A DNA stretch of 64,000 bases, taken from contig LATX02000019.1 of the NCBI GenBank assembly GCA_001466705.2, positions 23,081 through 87,080 on the forward strand, written 5' to 3'. The notes below the pieces were generated by a model. It did not search any database, was not told the DNA's origin, and saw only the letters and a program-made list of their open reading frames with translations. This document shows, one piece after another, positions 12,144 to 22,697 of the stretch. The stretch is from Moniliophthora roreri. Taxonomy: Eukaryota > Basidiomycota > Agaricomycetes > Agaricales > Marasmiaceae. A program made the translations under genes and the position numbers. The first letter of the stretch is position 1; the number at the start of each line of letters is the position of its first letter.

Positions 12144-13289
12144 GGTAATACCACTTGAATGTGCTACACAAAAGAGCTGATCTGTTGATCAGATCAGACT
12201 CTCCTCTTGTCTACAGTCGCAGCGAAAAGATTTGCAATGCCTTATTGAGTAGATTACTCCCATGGCTTCCAAAATTTCCCAAATATGGCAAGAGGCATGT
12301 TACAGGTTCAGTGAAGACCCTCAACAAGACTGTCTCTTTTGTGGATTGTTTGAACAAAATCAATTTTGCTATATTGTAGAACTTTGAAACAGAAGGAAAA
12401 ATTGAGGGAAATGACAACTATGTGAAAATATCTGAGTTGCAATGTGTTCCCAGTGCAGATGGGAAACTCCTTCCTAATAAGGCATTGCAAATCTTTTCGC
12501 CATGACTGTATGTGTGTATGTGGTGATGTGCAGAGTGTGGTTTGGCATAATCAGTTGAGCTAAGCCCTCCATGCAGTATATGGGTATCTAGGATCAGAGT
12601 CTATTGCTAGTGCATAGGAGCTCCTTATTCTGTTTTCAGTGGTCAGAAATACTCTCAACTTCCATAGGAGTCATCAAGTATTCCCTTGTCCTATCTGTCC
12701 TATCTGATTGACTCATTCTTATCTCTCATGTTTCATCTCTTATCTAGTGGTCCTATCTGATATCCGCCTTATCACTTTCATCCTATCTTCTAGGAATTAT
12801 CATATCTTCATTCTGGACTACAGATTGATTCTATACTTGATCTCATAGTCCATTATATATCTGATTTAGATATCATCATGTCTTTTCTCTTGGTATATTG
12901 TAGATATCATCCTGAGCCTGAATGAGCTCAATCTGAGAGTAAAGGAAAGTTGTTTAAAAATGAAAATGTCCCCTTGATACACCATATATATGTTCAACTA
13001 TCAATGTGTCTCCTTTTGAACAACATTGTATAGAGGTCCCTACAGGTTTCAGGATGCTAGATGCACAATATTGTGAGTCTATAAGTGACTTGGTACCCAT
13101 GTGTGGCATACCATAAGTACAATTACTTATAGCTTTGTGCCATCAAGTGTATATAGGCTTTGACTGACTATTCAGGCTCATATCAGTCCTTCTATTCCCA
13201 TGTTTAATATTGTTTCAACCATTTAAATATGTCCAAATGATGTTCATATGTGCAGAATTTGAAAGGTTTATGGTTTTGGTGTATTAATG
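12144..13289. mobile_element. Insertion Y (about 1.15 kb) within X copy b
   Basis: This sequence interrupts X. Its left 110 bp resemble 8122-8240, and it carries the MITE at 12214-12508. The ends are weakly similar in inverted orientation (TAATACCAC near the left, TTAATACACC as reverse complement of the right). No transposase frame is visible, so it is non-autonomous or a relic. Confidence 0.45.
12214..12508. mobile_element. Tc1/mariner-like MITE, 295 bp, TA target duplication
   Basis: The ends are inverted repeats of about 33 bp, starting CAGTC and sharing GAAAAGATTTGCAATGCC, with about 3 mismatches. TA flanks both sides (12212-12213 and 12509-12510), the standard Tc1/mariner target duplication. 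The paralogue at 8122-8240 runs across this point without the element, so an empty site is present in the same window. The inside has no transposase. Confidence 0.85.
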
Positions 13290-14148
13290 GAGTCTGGCCA
13301 CTAGGGTATCTGACCATATCCATGTGGGTATCTACTTCTCCAGGTGGTCTGGGCTCTATAATTTGTATTTTCTCTTTTCTAAGTTGGGTATCTATGAGTG
13401 GATGGGCATATCCATCCTGTATTCATACAGTATTTTTCCTTTCCAGCATTCACACCTCAGCAAAAGTCTAGATGCTAAAGTTTCCAAGGTTGGAACATGC
13501 TGTTACTGTTCCTATCTCCTTTGACTACACATTCTCAGTCTTGTAAGCAGTAGTAGGCCTTTGAAAGTAGTTTCCTTCCTTTCGAGGTTGCCTTGTACTT
13601 AGTAATGCTATTTCATGCTGCTTTGCTGCATTTGAACTCTATTAAAAGATCAGTTGCTTTGACTCTGATCTGTCTATTGAAGTTCAGATGACAATTGTTC
13701 TTGATCATTCCTTTTCTAAGTCATTTCTCTGTCTCAATGTCTTTTCTAAGTACCTTCTGTACTGTTTGACTGCACATTGCACTTTGCAGATATCATATAA
13801 GTGAAAATGAAAACAAAATCCCTATAGATAGCACTTTGAGAGCTTGGTTAACTAGCCAATGCATTCATTTGGTCATAGTTAGATTCCCTACAGGTTTTGG
13901 GAGTGATCTGCTTTGGATCTGATACATAGATAAGTCAGAAAGTACAGCTTAGACACCTCTGTGTAGTGTATCATATAGCTCTTTGTACTTTCCAATGCAC
14001 TATAGCTTCTCTAAGGCAATGACTAGCAGACTGGGCTCACTCTAGTCCTTATTACCCATTATCTTGTGTTATATAAAAGTGTTCAGATTCAAAAGTAATA
14101 GAAATTGAATAAAATTGGGTCTTTTCTAGGTTTGCCATATTACTACAA

Positions 14149-14791
14149 GATCAGTTAGATAAGCTAGCTGAGGTGAATGTCAGAAAAATCCTGAACACTG
14201 TAAAAACCTTTGATGAAGATGAGCCAGATACTTTACAAGCATGGCTTGATAAACTGGAAATCCAGTTCAAAATGGCTGGGTTGACAGAAGGTGCCTCTAA
14301 AATTTATTCTGTGATGTGGAAAATGTCCTATAAGTTGCATACAGAGTTACAAGGGAGTAGCAAAGCCAAAGGCAACTCCTGGGAAGGCTTTAAAAAGCTC
14401 TTATTTAAGGAATTCCCTGACTCTGCAGATATGGATAATGGGTTAACAGACAAGCTGTACTGTATAGTATTGAACAATCAGTACATTGGATTTGGTGGAG
14501 AAGCTAAAGAAGTACAATTGAGCATTCTTACTTGAGATCAAGAAACTTCTTGAGGCTCTGGCTCTACTTTCCAACCATGCTGCAGTACAGACATATTTGA
14601 GTGCATTTGAATCAACCTTTAAGACACATGTTTAACAGTGGATGGGGCTGTTTATGCTAAATAAGCTGGATAAAAGTAAAGAGGACCCCAGACAAAGACA
14701 AGATCCTTGGGAGCTTAAGAATGTCATTGAACAGGCTGAGATTGTGATGTCAACCAATTCAGGAAACATTTATTTCCTTATTTCACAATAA
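14149..14791 (+). pseudogene. gag-like relic of the gypsy element
   Basis: The open frame reads from the X junction through DKLAEVNVRKILNTVKTF and on to a stop at 14533; a second frame continues with FLLEIKKLLEALALLS-like text and further stops. The acidic linker, the tryptophan-bearing QAWLDKLE segment and the position just upstream of pol fit a retrotransposon capsid domain. The identification rests mainly on position. Confidence 0.6.
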
Positions 14792-14794
14792 TCA

Positions 14795-15393
14795 GTGATT
14801 TTGGAAGAGATGCAGCCCATTATACCAGGCATGGCCTTTTCTATGGGGATTCCTATACTATTGACAAATGTGCAGGTGAAGGCAGTGCAAGGACAAACTT
14901 CTAGCCAAGCTCCAACACCACCAGCTGTAAAACAAGAGGAGATAGTACCATTGTTGGTTTCTAAAAAAGAGGAAAGGGAAAGGGATATGTATAGTCTAGG
15001 TGTAGCAGCAACAGTAGATGTGCACTAATGTACTATCTGAGCACAGAGCTAAGAAATTGAAAACTTGAAAAGGCAAATAATGAGTTTACTTGATGCTCTG
15101 GCAGTTCCAAAACCTCTTAGCCAAGGAATGCTGATGTTTACAATGAAAAGCTGGAGTTGGGTAGTAGAACACAAGGTATGGAGGCATCTTCTCAAGAGAG
15201 ATTCCCCTGTACAATATTGATGGAACTAAGAACCAAGCAGGGAGTATCTTGGAGGTTGTACAGTTGGAGTTGACTATTGGAGAGTATGTGGAGGCAGTAG
15301 AATTATTGGTAACAGACCTAGGCCCGCCATGGCTAAGGAAGGTCAACTCAGACATAGACTGGAGAGCTGGATTGATGAACAGAAGAGGAAGAA
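14795..15393 (+). pseudogene. gag-pol linker / protease region relic
   Basis: An open stretch (14795-15028) is Gln/Lys/Glu-rich, and short pieces follow up to 15393. Protease would be expected here in a gypsy element. I see only a degraded candidate (an LDGTK-like context near 15215-15235 in one frame) and no clear DTG/DSG active-site motif. Confidence 0.35.
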
Positions 15394-16975
15394 GTGAAGG
15401 ATGAGGTGGAGGTAGAAGAGCAGTACCAGAGGATCAATGGGAATCATCAACAGAGGAGGAAGCAGTGGAAGGAGGAGATCCTGGAGAACACAACAGATGA
15501 GTTATGGGTGGCAGCTAGGGTAACATACTCAGCTGAATTAGCATATGAGGAGTTGAAGAAGAAGGAGAAGCAAAGCATGGAGGAGATTGTGCTGGCAGAA
15601 TTCCACAGATATCAAAAGGTCTTCTCTGAAGAGGAATCTCACCACCTTTCAGAGCACAAGCTATATGACCATACCATTGATTTGAAGCCAGATGCACCTG
15701 TGACAATCTGGTCCAAGGTGTACCCCATGTCAGTAAATGAACAAGGAGAGCTGGACCAGTTCTTGGAGGAGAATCTGCACAAGGGATACATTGTCCCTTT
15801 CAAGTCACCTATGGCTTCTCCTGTTTTCTTTGTGAAGAAGAAAAATGGCAAGCTGTGATTTGTACAGGACTATTACAAGCTCAATGAGTTCACAGTCAAG
15901 AACTGATACCCACTTCTCCTTGCCTCTGATATCATCAATCAACTTAAAGGTGCTAAGTACTTCACAAAGCTGGATGTTTATTGGAGTTACAACAATGTTT
16001 GAATTAAGGAAGGAGATGAATGGAAGGCAGCCTTTGTCACCAACCAAGGTCTCTTCAAACCCCAGGTCATGTCCTTTGGGTTAACAAACTCTCCAGCCAC
16101 CTTCCAAGCACTCATGAACTCTATCTTCATGGATCTGATTGCCAAAGGGAAGGTTGCAGTATATCTAGATGACATTCTCATCTACAGCACCACCTTGGAG
16201 GAACACCATCAGACAACACATGAAGTACTTTAGTGACTGCAGGAGAATGACCTCTATCTGTGTCCTGAAAAGTGTGAGTTTGATCAGGAGCAGGTGGAAT
16301 ACTTGGGTATGGTGATCTGTGAAGGGCAGATCAGCATGGACCCTGTCAAAGTTTGTGCAGTGAAAGAATGGGCAATCCCAAGGAATCTTTGTGAGCTCTG
16401 AGGTTTCCTGGGCTTTGCCAATTTCTACCAGTGATTTATCAAGGGACTTTTCTAAGATTGCATGCCCTCTAAATAACCTAACCAAGAAGGACTGCTGCTG
16501 GAAGTAGGGAACCCGACAATGCCAGGCCTTCAAAATATTGAAGGAAGCCTTCACAAAGGAACCAATACTGGTAATGTAGGATCCTGCATGGCCAACTTGA
16601 CTGGAAGTAGATGCCTCTGGCTATGCAACAGAAGGGGTGATCCTGCAGCAACTGGAGGATGGATTATGGCACCCTGTAGCATACAGGTCAGAGTCAATGG
16701 CATCTGCAGAGCAGAACTATGAGATCTATGACAGAGAGATGCTTGCTATCATATGAGCATTGGAAGACTGGCATCATTACTTGGAGAGCCTATCTGAACC
16801 ATTTGAGATCATCACTAATCACTGGAATCTGGAATACTGGAGGACTGCTCAAGACTTATCTTGATGGCAAGCATGATGGTCCCTGTGGCACTTGCAATTT
16901 GACTTCTGACTGACTTACAAACCAGGCAAGACCAACACTCAAGCTGATCCACTTTCTCATATTCCAACCTTTCAG
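15394..16975 (+). pseudogene. Reverse transcriptase and RNase H relic
   Basis: A lead-in acidic linker is followed by the RT fingers/palm: KGYIVPFKSPMASPVFFVKK, then the catalytic box [10 protein letters not shown] (about 16158-16187). After the RT comes an RNase H-like part (DASGYATEGVILQQ near 16607 and QNYEIYDREMLAI near 16713). In-frame stops are at about 15856, 15904, 16000, 16231 (TAG), 16234, 16399, 16432 and 16754. All but one are TGA, and most sit where conserved arginine is usual in this family. The enzyme cannot be made from this copy. Confidence 0.85.
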
Positions 16976-16984
16976 GTCACAGGT

Positions 16985-18120
16985 GTGGAGGACAACCAGG
17001 GGCAAGTGGTATTACACCCAGAAAGGTTCATGAGAATTGATGTAGCAAGGGTGAAAGGGAGAGAACTAGAGGAGAGGATTTGTAAAGGGGCAGAGGAGGA
17101 AGCTGAGGTGTTGCAGGCAGTAGAGGAGTTGAAGAAGAGGGGTTCACAAAGGTTGATCAATGGACTGCTAGAGTGGGAGAAGGATAATGGGCTGGTGTAC
17201 TACAAAGAGAAGCTCTACATCTCTGGGGATAAGAGATTATGCACTGACATGCTCAAGCAATGCTATGATGCACTAATAGCAGGGCACCTGGGAGAGCATG
17301 GGACACTGGAACAGGTCAGCTGCTACTACTGGTGGCCAGGGATGGGTAACTTTGTCCAGAAGTATGTGCAGGAATGTGAAAAATGTCAGTGGAGCAAGCC
17401 AGCAATCCATCTGGATGCAACTCTGCATCTGCATGATGTACCTAAGGGCTCATGGAATGTGGTGGGTGTAGACCTTGTTACAGAACTACCTGAGAGTCAA
17501 GGGTATGATGCTATCATCACCTATATTGATCTCTATAGCAAACAAGTCTATGTCTCACTGACAATAACTACTCTTGATGCCAAAGGAGTTGCAGACCTAC
17601 ACTACTGAGAGATCTTCCATCTTCATGGCATTCCACACAAGTTTGTGTCAGACAGAGGACCCTAATTCACAGCTCAAGTCACATGTGCACTCTACAAGCA
17701 TCTAGAAATCCAAGGAGGTCTTACAATGGCTTACTACCCATTAGCAAATAGATAGACAGAGTGAGTAAACCAGGAAATTGAGCAATTCCTTCACCTGTTT
17801 GTAAGCAAACACCAAGATGACTGGGTGGACTGGCTCCCTACTGCAGAGTTTGTACTCAATTCATAGGTCCACACTGCACACAACAAGAGTCTCTTTGAAG
17901 TTGTGTATGGGTACTGACCTGACTTCACCATCCCAGCAGGACAGCATATGAACAAGTTCTCTGCTTTAGAAGCATGCCTAGAGGGGCTGAAGAAGATTTG
18001 AGAGGAGGCAGAAGCAGCATTGCAGATAGGGAAAGAGAAGATGAAGGAAGCATATGAGGAGGGGAAGAGAAAGGTGCATGAGTTCAAAGTGGGAGACAAG
18101 GTGTAGCTTGCAGCAAAAGA
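16985..18120 (+). pseudogene. Integrase relic
   Basis: The zinc-binding domain reads H-x-GEHG ... CEKCQW with spacing typical of HHCC. The core has VGVDLVTELP, then HGIPHKFVSDRGP, then QEIEQFLHLF, giving the DD-E order. The first 207 codons (16985-17608) are open; stops follow at 17606, 17753 (TAG), 17762 (TGA), 17915 (TGA) and 17999 (TGA). It is typical of fungal gypsy integrase but inactive. Confidence 0.85.
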
Positions 18121-18178
18121 CATCAACATCCACCAAGCAAGCAGGAAGTTAGGCCCAAAGCAACTGGACCCCTTCAAA

Positions 18179-18661
18179 GTGGAAGAATGCATAGAAGACT
18201 TGGACTACTATCTTAAGTTACCTCCAACTATGAAGATCCACAATGTATTCCATATTAACTGCTTATTACTGTGGAAAGGCAATAAAGTCAATAGACAGCA
18301 GGCATCACCCTCAGAAGCAGTAGAGGTAGAAGGAGAGGAACAGCACTTGGTGGAGAAGGTATTAGACAGTCAAGTGTACAGAAAAAAGTTGTAGTACTTG
18401 GTGAAGTGGGAAGGATATGGAGAGGAAGAGGACAGTTGGGAGCCTGCAGAGAATCTGGAGCATGTGAAAGCCAAAGTGAAGCAATTCCACAGAAAGAATC
18501 CCAATACATTAACCAGAGTGGCTGTAGCACTCTTTGCAACACTACCATGGCAAGAACTCAAGAACTTTACTGAGGCAACCACAGACCTTGTATGGGAGAA
18601 GGGGAAGAGAGTAGGCCTAGGTCTATCATGGATGATAGACTCTAGAGAGGGGGTAATGTGA
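18179..18661 (+). pseudogene. Integrase C-terminus and chromodomain
   Basis: After a GPKQLDPFKVEE-like segment and HNVFHINCLL, the frame meets a TAG at 18392 and continues as a chromodomain: YLVKWEGYGEEEDSWEP (about 18396-18446). Chromodomains at the integrase end steer insertion toward heterochromatin in this retrotransposon clade. The frame ends at the 3' LTR. Confidence 0.85.
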
Positions 18662-18810
18662 TGGAGCATAGCTTTTTCCTTTCTTTTTTCTTCTAAGTTC
18701 TCTTATCTTATCTTTTATCTTCCATATATTTATCTGATTGCTTACCTTATTTATACTACCACAGCCACTCTTTCAAAGAACATTCTATTTCACTCAGATT
18801 TCCTTCTGGT
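18656..18810 (+). repeat. Gypsy 3' LTR, left part
   Basis: Starts TGTGATGGAGCATAGC directly after the chromodomain. It aligns to the solo LTR at 26405-26864 up to TTCCTTCTGG, where X copy c is inserted. The LTR continues at 20551. Confidence 0.75.
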
Positions 18811-20550
18811 AATATGGAAAACCTAGAAAAGACCCATTTTATTCATTTTACATTATTTTTGAATTGGAACACTTTAATATGACCTGGAAAAAAGGGTAAT
18901 AAGGACTAGAGTGAGCCCAGTCTGCTAGTCATTGCCTTAGAGAAGCTATGGTGCCTTGGAAAGTACAAAGAGCTATATGATCTGCTATACAGAGGTGTCT
19001 AAGCTGTACTTTCTGACTTATCTATGTATCAGATCCAAAGTGGATCACTCCCAGAACCTGTAGGGGACCTAACTATGGCCCAATGAATGCATTGGCTAGT
19101 TAACCAAGCTCTTGAAGTGCTATCAATGGGATTTTAATTTCTATTTTACCTTTCTATAACATCTGCAAAGTGCAACATGCAGTCAAACAGTACAGAGGTA
19201 CTCAGAGGAGACATCAAAATAGAAAAATGACTTAGAACAGGAATGATCACAGAATGATCCTCCTCCAAAGTCAATAATATGGATTAAAGTCAAAGCAGGC
19301 AATCTCTTAATAAAGAATTCACCAGCAGCCAACAATATGCAAGAAACTAACTAGGTACAAAAGTCATCTCAGAGAGAAGGAAATCACTTCTGAAGGACAT
19401 CCACTACCTACAGACAGATACAATGAGACATACGAAGAATATCTAACATGTAAGAAGTTTTAAATAAGACTAAGCATGTATTGTCAAAGGAGATAGGAAC
19501 AGTAACAGCATGTTCTGGCCTTGCAAACTTTGGCATCTAGGCCTCTGCAGATGTGTGGATACTAGAAAGGGAAATGCTGTAAAGAAGCGGGACAGATACA
19601 GCCATCTGCTTGTAGATACCTGACTTAGGAAAGAGAAAATACAAATTATAGAGCCCAGAACACCTGAAAACGAAGATACCTGTGTGGATATGGTCGGATA
19701 CCCTAGTGGCCAGACTCTGTGACATCCGAATATTCCCTCTTTTGGTATCTCAGTCACTCATTTATCATTTCCTGAATTATCAGACATTATTTATAATTTT
19801 CTGTAGATATATTCCATGGACCATATATAGGGACAGCTAGATATTCATACATACTCAAGTAACTCTGCCTCCTCTGATTGTGAATACATGAAGAGTTTGT
19901 TTGGTGTATAAATTTGTGTGCCATTTCAGTTTTGCTTTCTCACTTTAGGCCCTGGAGATTGGTCCTGAGTGACTCCAGAGAGATAGACATCTGATAACAA
20001 ACTTGCATTGTAAGAGATAAGAGTAACATCTTGAGTGCATTATAGCACTTTTCTAAGAGACACTTTACACCAAGAAGGAGCCTTGAGCACTTGGAGTGTG
20101 GCCTGTGTTGGGTATTAGGTTTTGACACACTTAGAGTCTTAGCAAGAGGTGTGCCTGTGCTGAGCTCTTTGTAGAAGTTGGTCTAGGACCTTTTCCAGTA
20201 TGCTGTGTGCTGTAGTAGTCTTAAAGAAGTCTTGAACTCCATAGGGTCAGACTATATTAGCTATTAAGTCTTTGTATGGGACTGTAGCTCTTGTGTTTGT
20301 GCTTTGTGCACCGTGTTCTTTGTGTTTTGTGTGTGTTTGTGATATAAACCCTTTTTAAAACCCATATATACTCCTCTGGAGGTGAACCTCTTGAAGTAGA
20401 TTGCTTTAATAAGAGAGAATCAACCTAGCTAAGAGTTTTGTTGGCATTCTAAGTGTGGTAACTCTGATTACACTGATCCACACTTGCACAACAACCTGAG
20501 TTAGACTTTTGGAGGTTATCTTTTGGGTAGTTTTCCATTAGTCTTATTAT
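18811..20550 (+). repeat. Dispersed repeat X, copy c, inserted in the gypsy LTR
   Basis: A full-length X of about 1.74 kb. The host LTR reads TTCCTTCTGG before it and CTGG-ATTATT after it. The solo LTR at about 26550 has TTCCTTCTGGATCATT without any insert, so CTGG is the likely 4-bp target duplication (5 bp if one mismatch is allowed). No coding region. Confidence 0.75.
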
Positions 20551-20867
20551 AGACAAATTACTGGATTATTATTTCATTTCCATCAGTTATTCTTGCTGAG
20601 ATAGACTCACTGTATTTATACTGGACCTTTGTAGCCTAGTTCTCCATCTTGACCTCTTGGTCATTTGGGCTAGACAAGTATTCTTTGTACATATCCCTCA
20701 GTAGCTATACTAACTTGGTCATTTGGGCTAGGCATTGACCTTGTGTCTGTTGAGTTCAATGTCATATTGACCTAGAGTCTACACCAGATCATCCCTTTCC
20801 CTTATCCTTTCCTAACTCAAGTGTAGAGGGTTCTACTCACTGTGACAAGAGTCATTGCAGCACCACA
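20551..20867 (+). repeat. Gypsy 3' LTR, right part
   Basis: Continues the LTR from 18810 and aligns to 26560-26864 (shared CTTGGTCATTTGGGCTAG and TTGAGTTCAATGTC). It ends at CACCACA; the solo LTR ends CATCACA, the complement of the TGTGATG start. The next bases (about 20882) include TGGTAGCAG, which resembles a primer-binding site for initiator tRNA-Met. The LTR may thus also serve as the 5' LTR of a second decayed element. Confidence 0.65.
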
Positions 20868-20961
20868 AAAACACTCTTCAACAATTGGTAGCAGCAATGC
20901 TACAACAAATGCAGCTGAATACTGCTCAGAATGATATTGCAAAAAACTGAGAAACTCAGTA

Positions 20962-21294
20962 ATGGGGACAGTAGCACATAATGACAAAGCTACTAAGATA
21001 AAATCCTCTGACGGTAAAGGCAAGAAGTTGGAAATATCCATTACCCCACCCAAGGGTTTTGATAAATCCACATATGGTGACCTGGAAAATCTATTGAAAT
21101 CAAATGTGCAACCAAGGAAAGAACAACCTAAAAAGGACAAAATAAACAAAGACAGAGAAGATAAGTCACCTAGTGAAGAGATTCCTATAACAAACAAAAT
21201 GCCAACTCAAGTATATTTTGATGACCACAAGGTCAATTTATTCTGTTTGGACCTTGTGTGGAATGTTGTTAGATCAAATGATCCTCCCATGTAG
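20962..21294 (+). pseudogene. Lys-rich relic frame in unit 1 (repeated at 23749-24081)
   Basis: A 110-codon frame lies downstream of the LTR and the TGGTAGCAG motif. In another frame just before it, QQLVAAMLQQMQLN resembles the coiled start of a gag protein. The frame itself is Lys/Glu-rich (PRKEQPKKDKINKDRED) without a known domain. Position after an LTR suggests a gag relic; this is inference. Confidence 0.3.
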
Positions 21295-22690
21295 CCACTG
21301 GTCCTATACATGGACCTTCTTCCTTTCCCATTGGTTTACTTCTGTGTAGCCCACTTCTTCCATCTGATTGGCAGACATCACAGTTCAGACACTCCATGTA
21401 TTCACTGTCATTCCACCTTCCATACAACCCTCTAGGTCATTATTGATTTCCTGCATAATCGATACCCAGTACCAGTGATATGCATAACTTTTACCTTTTA
21501 TTTTGCATGCAAATAGAGAATATTTTGCACTTTTATGGTTGAAAATGAAAGATATAAGGGAATTGAGGACTAGTGTGAGCCCTGAGCAGCTAGTCAAAGC
21601 AAGTAGTAGAGAAGGATACAAAATATTAGCAGAGTAATGGTTGATGGTAGGCCATACAAGGGTACCAGACCACTGCTAGTATGAAAATAAACAGCAAATC
21701 TGAACACAGAGGAGCATCCTGAAACCTGTAGAGAAACACACCACATCACACCTCTCTATTGAAAGCATACCAAAGGGAATATTTTCACTTTTAATAATAT
21801 TTTCAAACCATGCCCAATTGGAAGGAAGAATAAAAGCCTTCAATGATACACCTACAAGAACATTATTGAGAAACAGATATGAAACAGAGAATGACAAATT
21901 ATGGGCGAGGGATACTCGAGATACCGAATAACAAATTGAAGAATGAAATAGAGGATTGGCTACCAGAAGGGTGCCTGTATCATGGAAAAATGGAAGACAA
22001 AGCTGTATGACAAGAAGCCAGCATGGCCAAGCCTACGCATATGCTTTAGACATGAAAAAGGAAGCATATTATGCATCCAGAAAGCAGATGATAGTAGAAG
22101 GAAAAGGAAGGAATTATGCAGAATGGCATGGAAGTAAAATATTTTCAAACAGAGTTGGAAGGAGAGCTGTCTGATAAAGAAAATTGCAAACGGTTAGTAT
22201 CAGAAGACTGCACAATCGTCAAAGAAAAAGAATAAAAGAGATTATGGCTATGAAGCCTGACTACAATTGGACACTGTGACAGAGAAATTACCAAACACAG
22301 CTCAGTTTATATAATATTTAGCACCCAACTCAGTTTTATTTGTATTTGTGACAGATATATTAGATTATTTATATTGTAGGATATATAAGGGGATGTGTTT
22401 TGTAGGTGGAAGGCAGGAGAGATACTGCCCACTGATTACCAGAGTGTATGACATTGTTGTTCAGGTAGAAGAGCTACCAACAATCAGTATTTTTCAACCA
22501 CTTCGGGCTCTAGCTTATTTAGTTGTGCAAGAGGTGCAGGCTAGTTGAGACCTGAGATTGTAACCCAAACTAGAGATATAAACAAAAGCTAGGAAGAGCT
22601 TAGTTTTTAATGCAAGAGGCATGTTTTCTGATAAGAGAAGCATTGCATCAGTCTACTAAGAGGATAGCTGACATGCATCAGTATAGTCTG
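21295..22690. other. Decayed element interior without recognised genes (repeated at 24082-25477)
   Basis: CpG-poor DNA. The short frames here (for example 21956-22174 plus) have no known domain. About 21560-22290 on the plus strand keeps a protein-like, Lys/Arg/Glu-rich reading broken by many stops, so an old element gene is likely but unnamed. Confidence 0.3.
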
Positions 22691-22697
22691 GTGTTTC

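Larger units (their letters stand above)
11311..14148 (-). repeat. Dispersed repeat X, copy b (inverted, split by insertion Y)
   Basis: The reverse complement of X lies in two pieces, 11311-12143 and 13290-14148. The break falls at ...GGGTGTCAT|AGTCTGGCC..., where X copies a and c run uninterrupted. The right end abuts the gypsy gag relic at 14149. Copy b contains the ~150 bp that copy a lacks only in shortened form. Confidence 0.65.
14149..18655 (+). mobile_element. Chromodomain Ty3/gypsy retrotransposon, broken internal region
   Basis: Order on the plus strand: gag-like frame (14149 onward), linker, reverse transcriptase, RNase H, zinc-binding integrase with DDE core, then a chromodomain. 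This is the order of chromodomain gypsy elements. The 5' LTR and the start of gag are missing, cut off by X copy b. The 3' LTR starts at 18656 and is split by X copy c. Multiple in-frame stops make it inactive. Confidence 0.85.
19911..22697. repeat. 2787-bp tandem duplication, unit 1
   Basis: Unit 1 starts inside X copy c. It contains the end of X, the right LTR part, a primer-binding-site-like motif and about 1.8 kb of decayed element DNA. It repeats at 22698 with identical sequence wherever I compared it, except three C/T differences in the first 50 bp. Confidence 0.9.

Noticed and set aside
20817..21197. Minus-strand 126-codon hydrophobic frame (and its copy at 23604-23984)
   Set aside because: It overlaps the LTR end and the antisense of the Lys-rich relic frame; its identity between units only reflects the exact duplication.
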